Positions 1-5,884 of a DNA stretch of 8,039 nt are shown piece after piece (positions within the stretch are counted from its first letter, which is position 1; the number at the start of each line of letters is the position of its first letter). The notes beneath the pieces were generated by a model. The model saw only the letters and a program-made list of their open reading frames with translations. It was not told the DNA's origin and did no database searches. The stretch is from a bacterium (GTDB lineage: Bacteria > Patescibacteriota > Microgenomatia > Levybacterales > UBA12049). The DNA lies in assembly GCA_021852095.1 (NCBI GenBank), contig JAJZOC010000049.1:1-8039 (forward strand), written 5' to 3'. Made by a program: the position numbers and the translations under genes.

Positions 1-804
1 TTTAATGTTTTTTTGCTTTTTCTCTTCTTTACTTTTGGATTCTTTTGTAGTTTTTTTCTCTTCGGTCTTTAATTCTGAATTATTAATTCTAGATTCTGAA
101 TTCCTGCGGCCTTCTATCCATGCGTCAATTATATAATCCGTAATAAGCTTTATTGAGCCGAGGGCATCATCGTTAGCCGCGATCGGATAATCTATAAGAT
201 AAGGATCTGCGTTTGTATCAACAATACCGACTGTTCTGACATTGGTTTTTCTTGCCTCTCTAACCGCCAAATCTTCTAAATGGGTATCAATTATAAACAA
301 GGCGTTTGGCACCTTATCCATATCTTTGATGCCGCCGTAGAGCTCTTCGAGCTTTTGTTTTTCTTTTTGATAAAGCCCTATTTCTTTCTTTGTGTATTTC
401 GTTCTTACGTCTTCGCTTTTAAGTAAAAGGTCAAGATCCTTAAGACGTTTAAAATTCTTTTTAACCTCGGAGAGATTTGTCAGAAGACCTCCAACCCAAC
501 GGCTGGTAACCCAATATAATCCTTCTGAATCTGAATCCTTTGCCGTCTTTTCCATTGCTTCCCGAAGAATATCTTTTGCTTGATTTTTTGTTCCAACTAT
601 AATTAGATTTTCTCCTTTTTCAGCCAATTCTTTAATAAAACGTCCTGCCTCTTCCAAGGTTTCTTTAGTTTTTGCTAGATCAATAATACAGATATTATTG
701 CGGGTTTCAAAAATGAAATCACGGGCTTTGGGATTAGAGCGAGTAACCTGATGGCCGAAATGGCATCCCGCCTCAAGAAGTTCTTCAAGTGTAATTTCTC
801 TCAT
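1..804 (-). CDS. rpsB: 30S ribosomal protein S2 (3' end outside window)
   Basis: Structural protein of the small ribosomal subunit, which in other bacteria binds late and helps place S1. The frame is open from ATG at 804 to the window edge: 268 residues with no stop, so the C-terminus is cut off. Visible S2 hallmarks are HFGHQ (residues 15-19) followed by SNPKARDFIF, then NNICIIDLAKT (36-46), LIIVGTKNQA (67-76), RWVGGLLTN (102-110), and the C-terminal core with NALFIIDTHLE, VGIVDTNADP (192-201) and PIAANDDA (207-214). The S2 fold should end near residue 233. Beyond it is a Lys/Glu-rich tail whose first part (about 234-245) is encoded by a heptamer repeat. The start is supported by GGAGG (complement of 814-818), nine bases upstream. 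A 17-bp-spaced promoter and a hairpin abutting the ribosome binding site lie upstream. Elsewhere rpsB is usually followed by tsf, which would lie outside this window. Confidence 0.97.
   Translation of the reverse strand, partial: MREITLEELLEAGCHFGHQVTRSNPKARDFIFETRNNICIIDLAKTKETLEEAGRFIKELAEKGENLIIVGTKNQAKDILREAMEKTAKDSDSEGLYWVTSRWVGGLLTNLSEVKKNFKRLKDLDLLLKSEDVRTKYTKKEIGLYQKEKQKLEELYGGIKDMDKVPNALFIIDTHLEDLAVREARKTNVRTVGIVDTNADPYLIDYPIAANDDALGSIKLITDYIIDAWIEGRRNSESRINNSELKTEEKKTTKESKSKEEKKQKNIK
71..105. repeat. Degenerate heptamer tandem repeat in the 3' part of rpsB
   Basis: Five consecutive 7-bp units can be read on the plus strand: AATTCTG, AATTATT, AATTCTA, GATTCTG, AATTCCT. They encode roughly residues 234-245 of S2, immediately after the conserved fold, at the start of a charged tail. 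Seven bases is not a multiple of three, so gain or loss of one unit would shift the frame of the tail only. Confidence 0.7.
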
Positions 805-817
805 ATTCTTAATCCTC

Positions 818-861
818 CATCTTGGCAATATTTCCTTAATCAGAATATGAAAACCAAGATG
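818..861 (-). promoter_or_regulatory. rpsB leader hairpin abutting the Shine-Dalgarno
   Basis: In the rpsB transcript, CATCTTGG (complement of 854-861) can pair perfectly over 8 bp with CCAAGATG (complement of 818-825), closing a 28-base loop. The 3' arm ends on the first G of the GGAGG ribosome binding site (complement of 814-818). The stem could therefore hinder ribosome access. S2 is known to autoregulate rpsB translation in enteric bacteria. That this stem has the same role is inference, because it does not obviously resemble the enteric leader. Confidence 0.5.
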
Positions 862-876
862 TGTGTGATAAGAACT

Positions 877-905
877 ATTCTATCAGAGTCTGCGAATTAA
901 AACAA
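877..905 (-). promoter_or_regulatory. Predicted rpsB promoter
   Basis: On the minus strand, TTGTTT (complement of 900-905) and TAGAAT (complement of 877-882) are separated by exactly 17 bases, a good sigma70-type fit. Transcription would start near 870, giving rpsB a leader of about 66 bases that contains the hairpin at 818-861. Confidence 0.6.
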
Positions 906-942
906 GTAAGAAAACTTTGATATATATTTTGTTCATAGAATA

Positions 943-951
943 TGCTAAAAT
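943..951 (+). promoter_or_regulatory. Predicted extended -10 promoter for the gene at 1214
   Basis: TGCTAAAAT reads as an extended -10 element (TG, one base, TAAAAT). No convincing -35 lies 16-18 bases upstream, as is often true of extended -10 promoters. The start would be near 958, just before the inverted-repeat region. The gene at 1214 would then carry a structured leader of about 255 bases. This is the best plus-strand candidate in the AT-rich spacer, but it rests on one element. Confidence 0.35.
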
Positions 952-967
952 TTTTATATACCACTCC

Positions 968-1099
968 GCAATCATTTTGCAAAAATTATATACCTACGCC
1001 CCCCGTCGCTAACATAGCTATGGCGGCGTGCGACCGTAGCTTTCAAAATGACTATTAGTCTGCTATAGTAGACTAATTATAACAAGCAAGAATGATTGC
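968..1099 (+). other. Branched inverted-repeat structure in intergenic region (candidate structured RNA)
   Basis: A long-range stem pairs 968-980 (GCAATCATTTTGC) with 1086-1099 (GCAAGAATGATTGC), with a single bulged base. Two more hairpins are nested inside it. In the first, 994-998 (CTACG) pairs with 1035-1039 (CGTAG) and 1005-1009 (GTCGC) with 1030-1034 (GCGAC); these two helices are separated by a bulge of six C residues at 999-1004. The second is the palindrome at 1054-1077. Together they make a three-way-junction-like layout. It could be a leader element or small RNA for the downstream gene, or a palindromic intergenic repeat of the kind common in these genomes. I recognise no named RNA family. 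Confidence 0.45.
1054..1077. repeat. 24-bp near-perfect palindrome
   Basis: The arms are ATTAGTCT (1054-1061) and AGACTAAT (1070-1077). The eight central bases, GCTATAGT, are themselves palindromic except for the outer pair. As DNA this could be a site for a dimeric regulator; as RNA it is a simple hairpin inside the larger stem. It lies within the predicted transcript, about 140 bases before the start codon at 1214, which favours the RNA reading over an operator. Confidence 0.45.
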
Positions 1100-1110
1100 T
1101 TCGTTAGGTA

Positions 1111-1177
1111 TTATGGCACTTCGCCTATTGGCTACGAGGCCATAAAGACTTCGTAGCTGAAAGCGGAGAGTCTTTAT
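1111..1177 (+). promoter_or_regulatory. Mutually exclusive stems upstream of the gene at 1214
   Basis: Three stems compete in this stretch. TTATGGC (1111-1117) pairs with GCCATAA (1139-1145). GCTACGA (1131-1137) pairs with TCGTAGC (1151-1157). ATAAAGACT (1142-1150) pairs with AGTCTTTAT (1169-1177), 9 bp and perfect. The first and third share 1142-1145 so cannot coexist, and the second interlocks with both. This resembles an RNA switch or attenuator placed 22 bases before the ribosome binding site at 1199-1205. There is no U-run for intrinsic termination, so any control would more likely act on translation. Function is inference. Confidence 0.4.
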
Positions 1178-1213
1178 ACTTATTTGAATTTTGAAAGCAG
1201 AGGGGTATACAAT

Positions 1214-2017
1214 ATGGAGTTAGTCGGGAAATTCTTCCCAGACAAGATCAAAAACAAGATTAATCGGATAAAACAAGGTCTTGCTCCGGCTGCAGAACCC
1301 GAAGCAAGTATTCAAAGAATCTTACCTTGGGATGTAAGAGTAGCGATTCGATATGGAGTAAAACTTGATCCTTCGCATATAGAATCTCTTTTAAATTCGG
1401 GATTCATTAATGAGTCTATCTACCTTACAACAAAAGCGCTGGGAAACGATAAAGAAAAACAACTTACGTTTCTTTCAGAGTTAACGGATCAAATAGTGCA
1501 AGATCCAAAAAATCTGCGTGCCGCTAAACAAGTTATAGATAAAGCAATTAAGACCATTGATAAATCTTATGCTGTTAACGGAACAAAGTTAGCACAAGTT
1601 AGCAGACAAGGATTTGATTTCTGGGATAAAAAGTTTGAAGAGTTGTCTTCCGACGAAGTTCAAATAGACAGTACGCCTATCTTAATCGCATATGCATCAC
1701 TTATTGGAATCCGTCATTTTATTGTAGATCCCGATGGGACGGCACGAAGAACATTTATGATAATGGTTCCAGACTATATCCAAGATAATAAGGAACAAAT
1801 ATGCGGCTATATAATTACGCCAACAAATCCCAAAGGAGAACGAGTTTCTTACCTGCCAAAAAATTTTCAAAGGCCAGATAATTATCTTTTTATTGATGAT
1901 GCTGTAAGAACAGGAAAACATAAAGAAGATATCTGGGAGTTTTGGAACAAGGATAAAGGATCAAACAATACTCTGGATGCAGCAAGATTTCGAACTCTTG
2001 TCCATGTGCCTGTATAA
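1214..2017 (+). CDS. Hypothetical protein with a phosphoribosyltransferase-like motif
   Basis: A 267-residue protein that I do not recognise as a whole. The ATG at 1214 is chosen because AGAGGGG (1199-1205) lies eight bases upstream, a good Shine-Dalgarno; an in-frame TTG at 1184 has no such support. No signal peptide or membrane segment is evident. The N-terminal half is probably helical and charged. Near the C-terminus, YLFIDDAVRTGK (residues 224-235) follows a strand-like stretch and resembles the PRPP-binding loop of type I phosphoribosyltransferases: hydrophobic strand, two acidic residues, then TG. The usual partner motifs are not obvious, so this could be a divergent PRTase fold or chance similarity. 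The gene sits behind an unusually long structured leader and converges on glyA with six bases between stops. Confidence 0.8.
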   Translation: MELVGKFFPDKIKNKINRIKQGLAPAAEPEASIQRILPWDVRVAIRYGVKLDPSHIESLLNSGFINESIYLTTKALGNDKEKQLTFLSELTDQIVQDPKNLRAAKQVIDKAIKTIDKSYAVNGTKLAQVSRQGFDFWDKKFEELSSDEVQIDSTPILIAYASLIGIRHFIVDPDGTARRTFMIMVPDYIQDNKEQICGYIITPTNPKGERVSYLPKNFQRPDNYLFIDDAVRTGKHKEDIWEFWNKDKGSNNTLDAARFRTLVHVPV

Positions 2018-2023
2018 AATAAG

Positions 2024-3343
2024 TTAAGGAATTGGGAATTCTTGAGAAAATACTTTTACCTCTTCTGCTATCTGCAACAGCGTTTTATTCTTTTCGACTT
2101 CTTTTCTAATTGCTTTCCAATATTTACTTCGCGCTTCCTTTTCTTTTGGCATTTCCTTTCCAGCAACTTCCTCAATTGCCTGATTCATCCAAGAGGCGAT
2201 TCTCTTCATGTCTTTTTCTTTCATACCCCGCGTTGTGATTGCCGGCGTCCCAAGCCGAATACCTGATGGATAAAAAGGAGGCATAGTGTCAAACGGCACG
2301 CCGTTCTTATTAACTACTATTCCGGCAACTTCCAGAGCAAACGCCGCAAGAGCACCGTTAACTTTTTTATTGCGAAGATCAATCAAGATAAGATGGTTAT
2401 CTGTTCCTCCGCTCACCAAACTAAATTCATATTTTAATAATTCCGAAGCAAGTATTTGCGCGTTCTTTACCACTTGTTGAGCATATTTTTTGAACGAAGA
2501 TAAACCTGCCTCATAAAGCGATACTGCTATTGCCGCAGTCTGGTTATCATGCGGCCCTCCCTGAAGACCTGGAATGATAGCGCTGTCTATTTTTTTCGGC
2601 AGGTCGGGATCCTTTCTCAGACCTTTCTCTGTTACCATAATCATTGCCCCTCTTGGCCCGCGGAGCGTTTTATGAGTAGTTGTAGTCACGATATGAACGA
2701 AAGGTACTGGACTTGGATGCGCGCCTCCCACGATAAGCCCTGCTATATGAGCAATATCAGCCATAAGATAGGCACCAACTTTATCGGCAATCTGTCCAAA
2801 TTTTTTAAAGTCTATAATCCTGGGATAAGCTGTAAAACCACAGATAATAAGTTTTGGTTTTTCTTTTAAAGCCATTTTTTCAATTGCCTCAAAATCAAGA
2901 CTGCCGTCTCCGGCAAGTTCATATTGAACAGCGCGGAAAAATCTACCGGAAAGATTTAAAGGCAAACCATGTGTTAAATGTCCGCCAAAGGCAAGCTTTA
3001 AACCCATAAGCGTGTCGCCGGGATTTAAAATAGCAAACTCAACCGCCGCGTTAGCAGGACTTCCAGACAAAGGCTGAACATTAACATACGGAACATCAAA
3101 GAGTTTTTTTGCCCGGTCTTGAGCTAATGATTCAACCTGATCAATTACATTATTGCCTTGATAGTATCTTCTTCTAGGGTATCCCTCTGAATACTTGTTG
3201 GTTAAGACAGACCCCAAAGCCTCCATTACAGCTTTGGACGTATAGTTTTCAGATGGAATCATTTCCAAAACTTCTTTCTGTCTTTTTTCTTCATCTTTAA
3301 TGAGTTTGTAAATTTGGGGATCTGTCTTGATAAGGGCTTTCAT
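2024..3343 (-). CDS. glyA: Serine hydroxymethyltransferase
   Basis: PLP enzyme that converts serine and tetrahydrofolate to glycine and 5,10-methylenetetrahydrofolate, the one-carbon donor for ThyA. It is 439 residues long, against about 420 for typical bacterial SHMT. Motifs in order are IPSENYTS (29-36), EGYPRRRYYQGN (53-64), QPLSGSPANAAV (90-101), GGHLTHG (120-126), MADIAHIAGL (194-203) and TTTTHKTLRGPRGAM (220-234). K225 is the expected Schiff-base lysine. IPGLQGGPH (257-265) and SGIRLGTPAITTRGM (360-374) complete the fold. The start at 3343 is preferred over an in-frame TTG at 3370 because the protein then begins like its relatives and a -10 box lies just seven bases upstream. There is no clear ribosome binding site, which fits a leaderless message. 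It is transcribed divergently from the GNAT-fusion gene. Confidence 0.96.
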   Translation of the reverse strand: MKALIKTDPQIYKLIKDEEKRQKEVLEMIPSENYTSKAVMEALGSVLTNKYSEGYPRRRYYQGNNVIDQVESLAQDRAKKLFDVPYVNVQPLSGSPANAAVEFAILNPGDTLMGLKLAFGGHLTHGLPLNLSGRFFRAVQYELAGDGSLDFEAIEKMALKEKPKLIICGFTAYPRIIDFKKFGQIADKVGAYLMADIAHIAGLIVGGAHPSPVPFVHIVTTTTHKTLRGPRGAMIMVTEKGLRKDPDLPKKIDSAIIPGLQGGPHDNQTAAIAVSLYEAGLSSFKKYAQQVVKNAQILASELLKYEFSLVSGGTDNHLILIDLRNKKVNGALAAFALEVAGIVVNKNGVPFDTMPPFYPSGIRLGTPAITTRGMKEKDMKRIASWMNQAIEEVAGKEMPKEKEARSKYWKAIRKEVEKNKTLLQIAEEVKVFSQEFPIP

Positions 3344-3350
3344 GCAACCA

Positions 3351-3379
3351 ACTATATCCCAAACACGCAACTTTTACAA
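3351..3379 (-). promoter_or_regulatory. Predicted glyA promoter, leaderless arrangement
   Basis: On the minus strand, TTGTAA (complement of 3374-3379) and TATAGT (complement of 3351-3356) have a 17-base spacer. The -10 ends seven bases before the ATG at 3343, so the expected transcription start falls on or next to the start codon. Confidence 0.5.
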
Positions 3380-3464
3380 TATGTTTCTTTGCTTAAGGAA
3401 AAGCATAAATTTGGTCTGGAAGAAATTCTCACGGCTTAAGATAAGTTTAAAAATATTTAAATTT

Positions 3465-3493
3465 TTGCACTTTAGCCTTGAATAAGATATAAT
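3465..3493 (+). promoter_or_regulatory. Predicted strong promoter of the GNAT-fusion gene
   Basis: TTGCAC (3465-3470) and a perfect TATAAT (3488-3493) are separated by 17 bases, the best sigma70-like promoter in the window. The -10 ends nine bases before ATG at 3503, predicting a leader of zero to three bases. If translation instead starts at the in-frame ATG at 3566, the leader would be about 65 bases. Confidence 0.7.
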
Positions 3494-3502
3494 CGCAAAC
3501 AT

Positions 3503-4822
3503 ATGCTCGGAGAAACCTATAGATCAGAAGGTCAACCAAGCTCTGAACAAAAAAGAAATGTTTTAATGCGCCCATTTGAACAAACAGATCTTCCTCATGC
3601 AACTTCACTAGCGCAAAACAATATCAGAAAAAGCTTCGCCGCTTTATTCCCAAAAGAGGTAATGAAAGCCTATTTAGCTGCTAACAATCAAGACGAACTG
3701 AAACATGCTGTCAATGACGAAGGAACAGAAACAAACGTTCTAATGTCTCCTGAAGGAAAATTGTTAGGATTCGCGCTAATAAGATTCAATCCAAGACCTA
3801 GAAGGAACGCTTACGGCGAGCTAGATCTAAGAAGACTGCACATTGATGAAACAGCTCAAGGACAAGGACTCGGAAGAAGATTATTTGAATGGATGCATGA
3901 AAGAGCCAAGTCGCCTGAAATAAATTCCGAATATGTAACCAGCCATGCAAGCGGCAGTTCACGGTTGTTTTTTGAAAGAGAAGGATGGGAAGGAAAAACT
4001 ATGTTAAATGACATGAGTAAAAAAGGGACATCTGCTATTGTCTTTGTAGCTCATAAATTAGTTAGGCAGAAAGAAGTAAATCTTTTTAATCCGCCTACTC
4101 ACATTGTTTATGCAGGAGGCAATTCTGCAAAATCCGAATATCTATCTGAGCTAATTAGGGATCTTAATATCAGCCTTCCCATTATCAGAGTACCAGCTAG
4201 GGAAAATGAACAGACTCAAGATGTTGTAGAAGCAGCCACATCAAAAGCTTTATCTGCAAGTGGAATCATTGCTCGGGGTAAAGTAAATCCATTGGTAATT
4301 GCCAATGACATACGCGCAGATCTAATGACTACTAGAATAGACAATGAAGGAAAACTAGTATACTCCCTTATGAATAAAGGAAAACCTAAAACTCACGATG
4401 AACTTCTGGAAAATTTTCGCATATTAGCCTATACAGCCAGAATCACCGAAAAACCGGCACCATATATAATTAGAACAGCCACGGTATTACATAGCCTAAC
4501 AGAACCTGATAACGATTCCTATTCTGAACGTGATGTCTCTGTATGGCTCTCTCAAGACATACTAGAGAAACTCTCAACTGAATCCGGTATTGTAGAATAC
4601 ATAAGTGCCGTAAGCGAAAAATTCGGAGCAGATGTTTTAAGCATGTCTGGAGGACTATGTCTTCCCTACTTTTTGGAAATCGGAGCTGTTGGCGGAATGA
4701 ATGGGCATGATTTTAGAACTTTACCAAAAAGAGAACTAGTAATAAAAGATGCACTGCAGATAGCAATTTCAGGAATAGATAAAAAGATTGTTCGGGAAAG
4801 ATTCGGATTAATCCAGGTTTAG
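3503..4822 (+). CDS. GNAT N-acetyltransferase fused to a possible Maf/ITPase-like domain
   Basis: A 439-residue two-domain protein. Residues about 22-188 are a GNAT domain: it starts LMRPFEQTDLP and has the acetyl-CoA motif LRRLHIDETAQGQGLGRRLF (109-128), whose QGQGLGR is the diagnostic pyrophosphate loop. RLFFEREGWEG (154-164) is the usual C-terminal GNAT signature. Residues about 200-405 weakly resemble Maf/HAM1-type nucleotide pyrophosphatases: IVYAGGNSAKSEYLSEL near the start, TSKALSA then PLVIANDIRADL (263-274), NKGKPKTHDELLENF (291-305), and SMSGGLCLPYFLEIGAVGGM (380-399). The substrate is unknown. A house-cleaning role on modified nucleotides would suit the thymidylate neighbourhood but is inference. 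The start at 3503 fits a leaderless promoter; ATG at 3566, where GNAT homology begins, is the alternative. No Shine-Dalgarno supports either. Confidence is high for GNAT, low to moderate for the second domain. Confidence 0.8.
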   Translation: MLGETYRSEGQPSSEQKRNVLMRPFEQTDLPHATSLAQNNIRKSFAALFPKEVMKAYLAANNQDELKHAVNDEGTETNVLMSPEGKLLGFALIRFNPRPRRNAYGELDLRRLHIDETAQGQGLGRRLFEWMHERAKSPEINSEYVTSHASGSSRLFFEREGWEGKTMLNDMSKKGTSAIVFVAHKLVRQKEVNLFNPPTHIVYAGGNSAKSEYLSELIRDLNISLPIIRVPARENEQTQDVVEAATSKALSASGIIARGKVNPLVIANDIRADLMTTRIDNEGKLVYSLMNKGKPKTHDELLENFRILAYTARITEKPAPYIIRTATVLHSLTEPDNDSYSERDVSVWLSQDILEKLSTESGIVEYISAVSEKFGADVLSMSGGLCLPYFLEIGAVGGMNGHDFRTLPKRELVIKDALQIAISGIDKKIVRERFGLIQV

Positions 4823-4848
4823 ATGACAAACAATAAAAATCTTAACCT

Positions 4849-5211
4849 ATGATAATAAAAACAAAGTCTGTTCAGGCAAAAAACGAAAAATCTGATGGCA
4901 TAAGGATCTGCATCATGAGACGGATTAGACCTGAATTTGTTTTCGATATTTGGATGCCAACCCTAGCTCCTTCTACAGAACTCTTAAAGTCTTACCACGA
5001 TAGAAGAATAGATTGGAAGAAATATGAGAGAAGATTCGCCAAAGAAGTCTTAAATAGAAATCAAAAATACCTGGATATAGTTTTGGACATATCACAAAAG
5101 GATATACTTACACTTTTATGCTGGGAAGATACTCCTGAAATGTGTCATAGAAGACTTGTTGCAGAACATTTAAAAAAAATAAATCCTCTGATTAACCTTA
5201 GCCTCAAATAG
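4849..5211 (+). CDS. DUF488 family protein
   Basis: A 120-residue soluble protein, the usual size for DUF488. Family hallmarks are IRICIMRRIRPEF (18-30), FDIWMPTLAPSTELLKSYH (32-50), a W-x-x-Y-x-x-R-F-x-x-E-V pattern (56-67), and the diagnostic C-terminal LTLLCWEDTPEMCHRR (87-102) with C91, C99 and H100. The biochemical role of the family is not established; the conserved Cys and His residues suggest metal or ligand binding or redox chemistry, which is inference. It follows the GNAT-fusion gene by 26 bases on the same strand, so they are probably co-transcribed. No clear ribosome binding site is visible before the ATG. It ends two bases short of the stop of the convergent dihydrofolate reductase gene. 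Confidence 0.88.
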   Translation: MIIKTKSVQAKNEKSDGIRICIMRRIRPEFVFDIWMPTLAPSTELLKSYHDRRIDWKKYERRFAKEVLNRNQKYLDIVLDISQKDILTLLCWEDTPEMCHRRLVAEHLKKINPLINLSLK

Positions 5212-5213
5212 GA

Positions 5214-5801
5214 TTATCTTTCTAGCTCTAAAAATGTATATTTATAGCCGTCAGATTCTCTTTTTTCTTCTGATGTAACTTTTTTAAACTGCGAGTAATC
5301 CGGAAAAAAGGTGTCGGCGCCAAAATCTCCCTTAACAATTGTCAGATAAAGCCTATCAACCAATCCTTTTTCAAGTGCCTCTTTAAAAACTTGTCCCCCG
5401 CCGATAATAAAAACCTCCCCTTTGTCATACCGAACTTGCCATTCGACTCCGCTCAGGCTCTGAGCTTGCCGAATGAGTTTCGGCATCTTATTAGATTCTG
5501 AAATCAATTCAGAATGACAATAACGAGAAGCTTTTTCTATCGCCTCCTTCAATGACCCTGTCAGCTTCGCAAGGTGAGACCTTTCAAGGCTAAACTCTGG
5601 ATTTCGAGTTATGACGACATTATAACGATTTGGCAAAGGCCTAACCGGCAAAGAATCCCAAGTTTTTCTTCCCATGATAATCGGGTGTCCGTTTGTAACT
5701 TCCCTAAAACGCTTGAGATCTTCAGGAATATTCCAGGGTAATTTCCCGTTTTTTCCAATTCCCCTTTTTTCATCAATTGCGGCAATGATAGAAATTTTCA
5801 T
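5214..5801 (-). CDS. folA: Dihydrofolate reductase with an in-frame repeat insertion
   Basis: NADPH-dependent reduction of dihydrofolate to tetrahydrofolate, closing the cycle with ThyA and GlyA. It has 195 residues, against about 160 for a typical bacterial enzyme. Motifs are ISIIAAIDEKRGIGKNGKLPW (3-23), PEDLKRF (26-32) with the catalytic acid at D28, IIMGRKTWDSLP (41-52), VVITRNPEF (62-70), FIIGGGQVFKEAL (131-143) carrying the nucleotide-binding triple glycine, and DRLYLTIVKGDFGADTFFP (149-167). The excess length is explained by residues 95-126, encoded by a palindromic element inserted just before the GGG motif; without it the protein is about 162 residues. The insert probably forms a surface loop. 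The frame is intact, so the enzyme may well be active. ATG at 5801 has no Shine-Dalgarno. A TATAAT (complement of 5840-5845) lies upstream without a recognisable -35. Confidence 0.95.
   Translation of the reverse strand: MKISIIAAIDEKRGIGKNGKLPWNIPEDLKRFREVTNGHPIIMGRKTWDSLPVRPLPNRYNVVITRNPEFSLERSHLAKLTGSLKEAIEKASRYCHSELISESNKMPKLIRQAQSLSGVEWQVRYDKGEVFIIGGGQVFKEALEKGLVDRLYLTIVKGDFGADTFFPDYSQFKKVTSEEKRESDGYKYTFLELER
5422..5520. repeat. 99-bp palindromic repeat element inside the dihydrofolate reductase gene
   Basis: The ends are TTGTCAT (5422-5428) and ATGACAA (5514-5520), a perfect 7-bp terminal inverted repeat. One internal hairpin is built from CCGAAC/GTTTCGG (5430-5435, 5477-5483), CATTCG/CGAATG (5440-5445, 5470-5475) and GCTCAG/CTGAGC (5451-5456, 5460-5465). 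A second pairs ATTCTGAA (5495-5502) with TTCAGAAT (5508-5515). At 99 bp it is 33 codons and keeps the frame, adding about 33 residues including CHSELISESNKMPKL. The coding sense and layout recall rickettsial palindromic elements, which also insert in frame into genes. The core around TTCGACTCCGCTCAGG resembles intergenic repeats I associate with many environmental bacterial genomes. No transposase is encoded. Confidence 0.85.
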
Positions 5802-5818
5802 TATGGATTATGGATGGA
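5801..5818. repeat. Short heptamer repeat at the dihydrofolate reductase start
   Basis: TTATGGA occurs twice in tandem (5801-5814) followed by a partial TGGA. It begins on the start codon and fills the position where a ribosome binding site would be. Two and a half copies is short enough to be chance, but the 7-bp period matches the other two tandem repeats in this window. Confidence 0.4.
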
Positions 5819-5884
5819 AATTTATTATTTATATGTGGTATTATATCACTTTAGAAAGGGAAAACATTCACAAAAGAGATAGTA

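Noticed and set aside
1184..1213. TTG at 1184 as start of the PRTase-like gene
   Set aside because: It has no ribosome binding site, and the segment it would encode contains the Shine-Dalgarno for the ATG at 1214.
805..1213. tRNA gene or CRISPR array in the large intergenic region
   Set aside because: The hairpins do not form a cloverleaf with a T-loop consensus, and there is no regularly spaced repeat.
2549..2869. Plus-strand reading frame opposite glyA
   Set aside because: It lies wholly inside the SHMT coding sequence, and its translation looks like the antisense of conserved motifs.
3344..3370. TTG at 3370 as start of glyA
   Set aside because: The nine extra residues do not resemble SHMT N-termini and overlap the predicted -10 box.
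5571..5583. AAGGTGAGACCTT, a small palindrome in the dihydrofolate reductase gene, as a second inserted element
   Set aside because: It is too short, and the protein length between the TRNP and SLKEA segments is normal for the family.
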